8,970 nt of DNA, taken from positions 1 to 8,970 of the forward strand of contig CAZXRA010000091.1 in NCBI GenBank assembly GCA_964643485.1, in the 5' to 3' direction. Source of the stretch: Iamia sp964643485. GTDB taxonomy: Bacteria > Actinomycetota > Acidimicrobiia > Acidimicrobiales > Iamiaceae. Numbering within the stretch: position 1 is the first letter of the stretch; every line of letters begins with the position of its first letter. The translations under genes were made by a program, and so were the position numbers. The notes beneath the pieces were generated by a model. That model saw only the letters and a list, made by a program, of their open reading frames with translations, was not told where the DNA came from and did no database searches. Below, piece by piece: positions 5,049 through 8,970 of the stretch.

Positions 5049-7358
5049 CTACTCCGCGACGGGGGCCGAGGCCTCGGGCCGCTCCCCCGTCTCCAGCATG
5101 TGGAGGAACCCGGCCTCGTCGAGGACGGGAACCCCGAGGGCTTCGGCCTTGGTGAGCTTGGACGCCCCCGGGTCCTCCCCCACGACCAGGGCATAGGTCT
5201 TCCCCGACACCGAGCCCGTGCTCTTGCCCCCTCGGGCCTTGATGGCCGCCGCCGCCTCCTCCCGGGTGAACCCGGCCAGGGTGCCGCTCACCACCACCGC
5301 CTTGCCCAGGAGCACCGGCTCGATGTCGGGCCGCTCGGGACCTTCCAGGTTCAGGCCCGCCTGGCGCAACCGGTCGACGAGGTCGGCGTGGGCCGGATCG
5401 TCGAACCACTCCCGCACGGCGCCGGCGATGACGGTGCCCACGCCGTCGACAGCGGCCATGGTCTCGGCGTCGGCGGCCTGGATGGCATCGAGGTGGCCGA
5501 GCGTGGTGGCCAGGGCCTCGGCCCCGGCGGGACCGAGGTGGCGGATGTTGAGCCCGACGAGGAGGCGGGCCAGAGGCCGGGACCGGGAGGCGTCGATGGC
5601 CGCCTGGAGGTTGGACAAGGCCTTGGCCTCGAAGCCGCGCAGGGTGTCGGCCGAGGCGACGAAGCGGGCCACGTCGGCGGCCAGGTCGCCGGTGAGCTCC
5701 GAGCCCAGCACCTCCACCGTCCCCTCCGGCATGGTCGACACCACGTCCGAGGGGGCGATGTCGAAGCCCCGGGCCTTGGGGTCGCCCCGACGCTCCCGCA
5801 TGGTGGCCAGGGCGGCGACGAACCAGTCGTTGATGACGGTGCGCATGGCCCACATGCGCTCCCAGTCGATCTCGTAGATGTCGGCGATGTCGTTGATGAG
5901 CCCCAGCTCGAGGAAGAGCTTGATCCGCAGCTCGCCGAAGCCCTCGATGTCCATCGAGCCGCGCCCGGCGAAGTGCTCGATGTGGCCGGCGCGCTGGAAG
6001 GGGCACTCGACGTCGACGCAGCGGGTGTCGCTCTCGCCCTCGGGCCGGACGAGGGTGGAGGCCCGGGGACAGGGGCAGGTGGTGGGGAACTCCCACGGGG
6101 GCCGGCTGGCGTCGTCACGGGGGAGGACGGGGCCCACGACCTCGGGGATGACGTCGCCGGCCCGGCGGACGACGACCATGTCGCCCTCCCGCACGTCCTT
6201 GCCTCGCACCTGGTCCTCGTTGTGGAGCGTGGCCTGGCGGACGTTGGCCCCGCCGACGAACACCGGCTCCAACTGGGCGAAGGGCGTGGTCCGCCCGGTG
6301 CGGCCCACCGAGATGTCGATGCGGAGCAGCTTCGTGGTGCGCTCCTCGGGCGGGAACTTGTAGGCGATGGCCCAGCGGGGGGCCCGGGTGGTGAACCCCA
6401 GCTCCCCTCGGCGGGCCAGGTCGTCGACCTTCACCACCACGCCGTCGATCTCGTAGTCGAGATCGTGGCGTCGGGCCTCCCAGCGGGTGCAGTACGCCGC
6501 CACGTCGTCGATGGTGGGCGCCACCTCGATGCCCTCGTAGACGGGGAACCCCATCTCCCGCAGGAAGTCGAGCGTCTGGTGGTGGTGGGTGAAGACGGGC
6601 CCGCCCTCGCTCTCGCTGACCTGGTAGCACCACATCGAGAGCTCACGGCGCGCCGTCACGGCCGAGTCCTTCTGGCGCAACGACCCCGAAGCGGCGTTGC
6701 GGGGGTTGACGGCGACGGCGATGGTGCGGAGGCCGGCCTCCTGCTTGGCCCGGTTCTCTTCCTGCTGGGCGGCCTGGAGGCGGGCGAAGGCGCCCTGGGT
6801 CATGTACACCTCGCCTCGCACCTCCAGCACCCGGGGGGCCCCGGCCGGGAGCGAGTGGGGCACCTCCTGGATGGTGCGCACGTTGGCCGTGACGTCCTCG
6901 CCGACCCGGCCGTTGCCCCGCGTGGCCGCCTGGACCAGCTCGCCGTCCTCGTAGCGGAGGGCCATGGCCACGCCGTCGACCTTGAGCTCGCACACGTAGT
7001 CGACGGGGTCGTCTTCGGGGGCGGCGCCGAGCCGCCGCTCCAGGCGCTCGCCCCAGGCGACGAGGTCGGCCGCGGTGGTGGCGTTGTCGAGCGACATCAT
7101 CGGCGTGCGGTGGACGACGGGGGCGAAGGCGGTGCTCGGCGCCCCGCCGACGTGCTGGGTGGGCGATGCCTCCGTGGCCAGCTCGGGGTGAGCCTCCTCC
7201 AGGGCCCGCAGCTCGCGGACGAGGGCGTCGTACTCGGCGTCGGCAATGGTGGGGGCGTCGAGCTCGTGGTACGCCCGATCGTGGGTGGCGACCTCGGCCC
7301 GGAGGGCGGCCGCCCGTTCGGCGGGGGTCCCCTCGGCCCGTGGATCGTCGCCTGCCAT
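5049..7358 (-). CDS. ligA: NAD+-dependent DNA ligase LigA
   Basis: LigA seals nicks in duplex DNA using NAD+ in replication and repair. From the ATG at 7358 it has 769 residues, against about 670-690 for typical LigA. Domain Ia (about 12-75, YHELDAPTIADAEYD) binds NMN. The adenylation domain carries the KxDG nucleophile K126 (ELKVDG), with R147, E183, NPRNAASGSL (218-227), K310 (EIDGVVVK) and K334 (AIAYKFPPEE). The OB fold has VGRTGRTTPFAQLEPVFVGG (351-370). The zinc site is C428, C430, C447 and C452, with an unusual CxC first pair. The HhH region starts with MDIEGFGE at 469-476, and the BRCT domain is at about 680-757 (GGKSTGSVSGKTYALVVGEDPG). About 66 extra residues (roughly 506-572) interrupt the HhH region, and the next hairpin reads GFEAKA where GFGEKS is usual. 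The start is uncertain: ATG 7370 or GTG 7421 would add 4 or 21 residues, and none has a clear ribosome binding site. All catalytic residues are present. Confidence 0.96.
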   Translation of the reverse strand: MAGDDPRAEGTPAERAAALRAEVATHDRAYHELDAPTIADAEYDALVRELRALEEAHPELATEASPTQHVGGAPSTAFAPVVHRTPMMSLDNATTAADLVAWGERLERRLGAAPEDDPVDYVCELKVDGVAMALRYEDGELVQAATRGNGRVGEDVTANVRTIQEVPHSLPAGAPRVLEVRGEVYMTQGAFARLQAAQQEENRAKQEAGLRTIAVAVNPRNAASGSLRQKDSAVTARRELSMWCYQVSESEGGPVFTHHHQTLDFLREMGFPVYEGIEVAPTIDDVAAYCTRWEARRHDLDYEIDGVVVKVDDLARRGELGFTTRAPRWAIAYKFPPEERTTKLLRIDISVGRTGRTTPFAQLEPVFVGGANVRQATLHNEDQVRGKDVREGDMVVVRRAGDVIPEVVGPVLPRDDASRPPWEFPTTCPCPRASTLVRPEGESDTRCVDVECPFQRAGHIEHFAGRGSMDIEGFGELRIKLFLELGLINDIADIYEIDWERMWAMRTVINDWFVAALATMRERRGDPKARGFDIAPSDVVSTMPEGTVEVLGSELTGDLAADVARFVASADTLRGFEAKALSNLQAAIDASRSRPLARLLVGLNIRHLGPAGAEALATTLGHLDAIQAADAETMAAVDGVGTVIAGAVREWFDDPAHADLVDRLRQAGLNLEGPERPDIEPVLLGKAVVVSGTLAGFTREEAAAAIKARGGKSTGSVSGKTYALVVGEDPGASKLTKAEALGVPVLDEAGFLHMLETGERPEASAPVAE

Positions 7359-7370
7359 GGGCAGGAGCAT

Positions 7371-7514
7371 AAAGAGGCGCGGCCACCCTGCGTCGACCAC
7401 TCTCAGCAGGAAAATGCCCACTCTGTGTCATGAGAACCCTCAATCCCGGGGGGGGCCCGCCGATCGTGGTGGGACGAACCCCCTGTCCCCCGGAATCGCA
7501 CGCGGACACCCCTC
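7371..7514. other. Divergent intergenic region between ligA and the DUF4388 gene
   Basis: This gap should hold the promoters of both divergent genes. I see no convincing -35/-10 pair and no Shine-Dalgarno site before either start, so leaderless or weakly led transcripts are possible. It contains a G8 tract (7448-7455). CCGGGGG beside that tract can pair with CCCCCGG near 7489-7495 to give a 7-base stem with a long loop of uncertain meaning. Confidence 0.4.
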
Positions 7515-8789
7515 ATGGCCTTGAACGGATCACTGGACGACTACTCCCCCGCCGGGGCCCTGCGCGTGCTGTCCTCCAGCGGCCGGACCGGCGCCGTTCG
7601 CTTCACCGGCCACGGTGGCTGCACCGTCTACCTGTGCGACGGGCAGCTCTACTTCGCCCGCGGTGAGGAGACCGACGACGCCCTGGCCACCGCCCTCGTC
7701 CGCCCCGGGCGCATCAGCGCCGAGGACTGGACCGCCGCCGTCGAGACCGCCGGCGACAGCCCCCGCGTGGGCGAGCTGCTCATCAGCCAGGGCGCCATCG
7801 ACCCCGACCTGCTGGCCTCCGTCGTCCTCTCGGTGATCTACGACCCCCTCATCACCCTCTTCCGCGACGGGGACGGGCACTTCGACTTCGAGCCCGACAC
7901 CCTCCACTGGATCGGCCCGTACCGCGGCTTCAACGTCGAGGCCATCGTCAACGAGGTGCGCCGCCGGGTCCGCCACGTCGACGAGATGCAGGACGTCATC
8001 CCCACCACCCAGACGTGGGTGACGGCCTGCCGCACCCTCCCCGACGGCGCCGCCCAGGTCACCCTGCTGCGCGAGGACTGGGAGCTGGTCACCTCCCTCT
8101 CGGGCCCCCGCACCGTCAAGGAGCTGGCCGCCAGCATGGGCCGGGGTGAGTACTCCACCGCCCAGGTCGTGCACCGCCTGGTGCGCGCCGGCCTGCTCGA
8201 GGTCGACGCCGGGCCCTTCCTCGCCCTCGAGGACGACCCCACCCACGAGCCCTCGGCCGCCGCTCGCCGGGCCGCGGCCGAGACCGACCCCTCCGGTCCC
8301 GGCAACCCCTTCGAGCACCCCCCCGTCGATGACGACGACGACCTGGGCGTCACCTTCGGGCCCCGCCTCGACGACGCCGGGACCGGACCCGAGATGCCCG
8401 TCGAGGCCGAGGATCTGCTCCCCCGCCGAGCCCACCACCTCGACGCCACCGACCTGTGGCCCGGCGAAGTGCCCGGTGACGCCGCCCTCCCCGGCGACAG
8501 CCTGGGCCTCCCCGACGATCTGGGCCCGGCCCTGGCCGGGATCGCCGGCTTCCACGACCCCATGGCCGGCCTGCGTGACGAGGATCCGGCCCTGGCCGAC
8601 GCCACCGATGCTTCCCGCGTCGACCCCAACGCGGCCTGGCTGGAGAACCTCTACGCCCAGTTCATCGACGACGTCGACGAACCGGGCAAGAAGCAGGCCC
8701 TCGATGTCGCCTTCCAGACCAGCGAACCCCTCGAAGCCGAGCGCACCGGCACCCTGCGCCGCCTCGTCGACGCCCTGCGCCGGATCTAG
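7515..8789 (+). CDS. DUF4388 (PATAN-like) domain protein
   Basis: The product has 424 residues and no signal peptide or membrane segment, so it is cytosolic. The N-terminus (about 1-160) is a DUF4388/PATAN-type domain. It opens with NGSLDDYSPAGALRVLSSSGRTGAVRF, followed by VYLCDGQLYFARG, and later IYDPLITLFRDGDGHFDFEPD (108-128), the usual ending in which a strand carries F-x-F-E-P. Such domains are found in bacterial signalling proteins linked to two-component systems and small Ras-like GTPases. Residues about 185-235 (DWELVTSLSGPRTVKELAASMGRGEYSTAQVVHRLVRAGLLEV) look like a winged-helix-type fold. Residues 240-370 are a long acidic, Pro/Asp/Gly-rich disordered linker with a DDDDD run at 272-276. 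A short helical C-terminus follows (372-424). No GTPase or roadblock partner is in this window. The start ATG 7515 lacks a ribosome binding site but begins exactly at the domain. It is head-to-head with ligA and converges on the methionine-synthase-like gene 26 bases away. Confidence 0.85.
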   Translation: MALNGSLDDYSPAGALRVLSSSGRTGAVRFTGHGGCTVYLCDGQLYFARGEETDDALATALVRPGRISAEDWTAAVETAGDSPRVGELLISQGAIDPDLLASVVLSVIYDPLITLFRDGDGHFDFEPDTLHWIGPYRGFNVEAIVNEVRRRVRHVDEMQDVIPTTQTWVTACRTLPDGAAQVTLLREDWELVTSLSGPRTVKELAASMGRGEYSTAQVVHRLVRAGLLEVDAGPFLALEDDPTHEPSAAARRAAAETDPSGPGNPFEHPPVDDDDDLGVTFGPRLDDAGTGPEMPVEAEDLLPRRAHHLDATDLWPGEVPGDAALPGDSLGLPDDLGPALAGIAGFHDPMAGLRDEDPALADATDASRVDPNAAWLENLYAQFIDDVDEPGKKQALDVAFQTSEPLEAERTGTLRRLVDALRRI

Positions 8790-8805
8790 CTCCCCGCCGA
8801 GGGAG
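8790..8805. terminator. Possible bidirectional terminator hairpin
   Basis: CTCCC (8790-8794) and GGGAG (8801-8805) form a 5-base stem with loop CGCCGA. It begins one base after the DUF4388 stop and lies ten bases from the convergent gene's stop, exactly where a shared terminator is expected. The stem is short and there is no T-run on either side, so this is weak. Confidence 0.35.
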
Positions 8806-8815
8806 ACGGGATCGT

Positions 8816-8970
8816 CTACGCCCCGACGGAGAGGCGAACACCGGCGAGCTGGTCGTGGATGCGCATGCCCACGGCCCGGCTCAGGTCGATGACGTGCTCG
8901 GCCTGGGGGAGGCGGTGCCCGGCCAGGCCACACGCCGGGGTGACCAGGGCCTGGCACCGGATGCGCACCG
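8816..8970 (-). CDS. C-terminal end of cobalamin-independent methionine-synthase-like protein
   Basis: Fifty residues before a TAG stop were translated by hand; the rest lies beyond the right edge. The segment contains LVTPACGLAGH, which matches the zinc-ligand cysteine region of the MetE-like/UROD superfamily (the Cys codon is at 8930-8932). In MetE the equivalent block reads NPDCGLK and the cysteine binds the zinc that activates homocysteine. The tail AEHVIDLSRAVGMRIHDQLAGVRLSVGA is helical. In Mycobacterium a gene of this family sits directly upstream of ligA on the same strand, and here it is on the same strand as ligA with only the DUF4388 gene between. Short MetE-like proteins in actinobacteria are often annotated as vitamin-B12-independent methionine synthase, but their actual substrate is unproven. 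Confidence 0.75.
   Translation of the reverse strand, partial: VRIRCQALVTPACGLAGHRLPQAEHVIDLSRAVGMRIHDQLAGVRLSVGA

Noticed and set aside
3198..6096. Long minus-strand frames across the membrane-protein, araC-type and ligA genes.
   Set aside because: They are out of frame with the recognisable proteins, low in complexity and biased to Arg/Pro/Gly.
4812..7433. A plus-strand open frame of 873 codons antisense to ligA.
   Set aside because: Its translation is Gly/Val/His/Arg-rich with no domain and mirrors ligA codons. Such open antisense frames are normal in very GC-rich DNA, and the minus strand has every LigA motif.
1321..7501. The shared 11-mer CCGGAATCGCA near 1321-1331 and 7491-7501.
   Set aside because: One copy is inside a coding sequence and the other in an intergenic region, with no flanking similarity. 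A single short match of this kind is probably chance.
7530..8957. A minus-strand open frame of 475 codons antisense to the DUF4388 gene.
   Set aside because: The sequence is low-complexity Gly/Val/Glu and crosses the real methionine-synthase-like C-terminus in another frame. The plus strand has a recognisable DUF4388 domain.

Overview
The window comes from a very GC-rich actinobacterium. Hand counts of 60-base lines give about 75% GC in ligA (5461-5520) and in the DUF4388 gene (8101-8160). The kinase, the LigA type, the DUF4388 protein and a methionine-synthase-like gene next to ligA together suggest the class Acidimicrobiia (Iamia/Ilumatobacter-like). That placement is inference, with no database support here.

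Layout. (a) 1-1049, minus strand: N-terminal part of a Hanks-type Ser/Thr protein kinase that runs off the left edge. (b) 1050-1188: divergent control region with a good TTGACA promoter and a strong ribosome binding site facing right. (c) 1189-3265, plus strand: three tightly spaced genes for exported proteins, namely a DUF4214-repeat secreted protein and two unrelated lipoproteins. This block is visibly less GC-rich (about 58-62% in two sampled lines) and looks like an accessory cassette. (d) 3333-3926, plus strand: a single-pass membrane protein with a small exported domain. (e) 3914-4960, minus strand: an AraC-family regulator with an N-terminal cupin-like domain, overlapping (d) tail to tail by 13 bases. 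(f) 5049-7358, minus strand: ligA, an NAD+-dependent DNA ligase with a lineage-unusual insertion. (g) 7515-8789, plus strand: a DUF4388 (PATAN-like) signalling/adaptor protein. (h) 8816-8970, minus strand: the C-terminal end of a cobalamin-independent methionine-synthase-like protein, cut by the right edge.

Function. ligA and the methionine-synthase-like gene are conserved chromosomal neighbours in actinobacteria such as Mycobacterium. Here the oppositely oriented DUF4388 gene lies between them, and an AraC regulator follows ligA. The exported-protein cassette beside the kinase is the least explained part and the best candidate for undescribed biology. It encodes a repeat protein that probably mediates surface or matrix interactions, plus two disulfide-type lipoproteins that both end in a terminal cysteine. 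No RNA gene, CRISPR array, transposase or integrase was seen.
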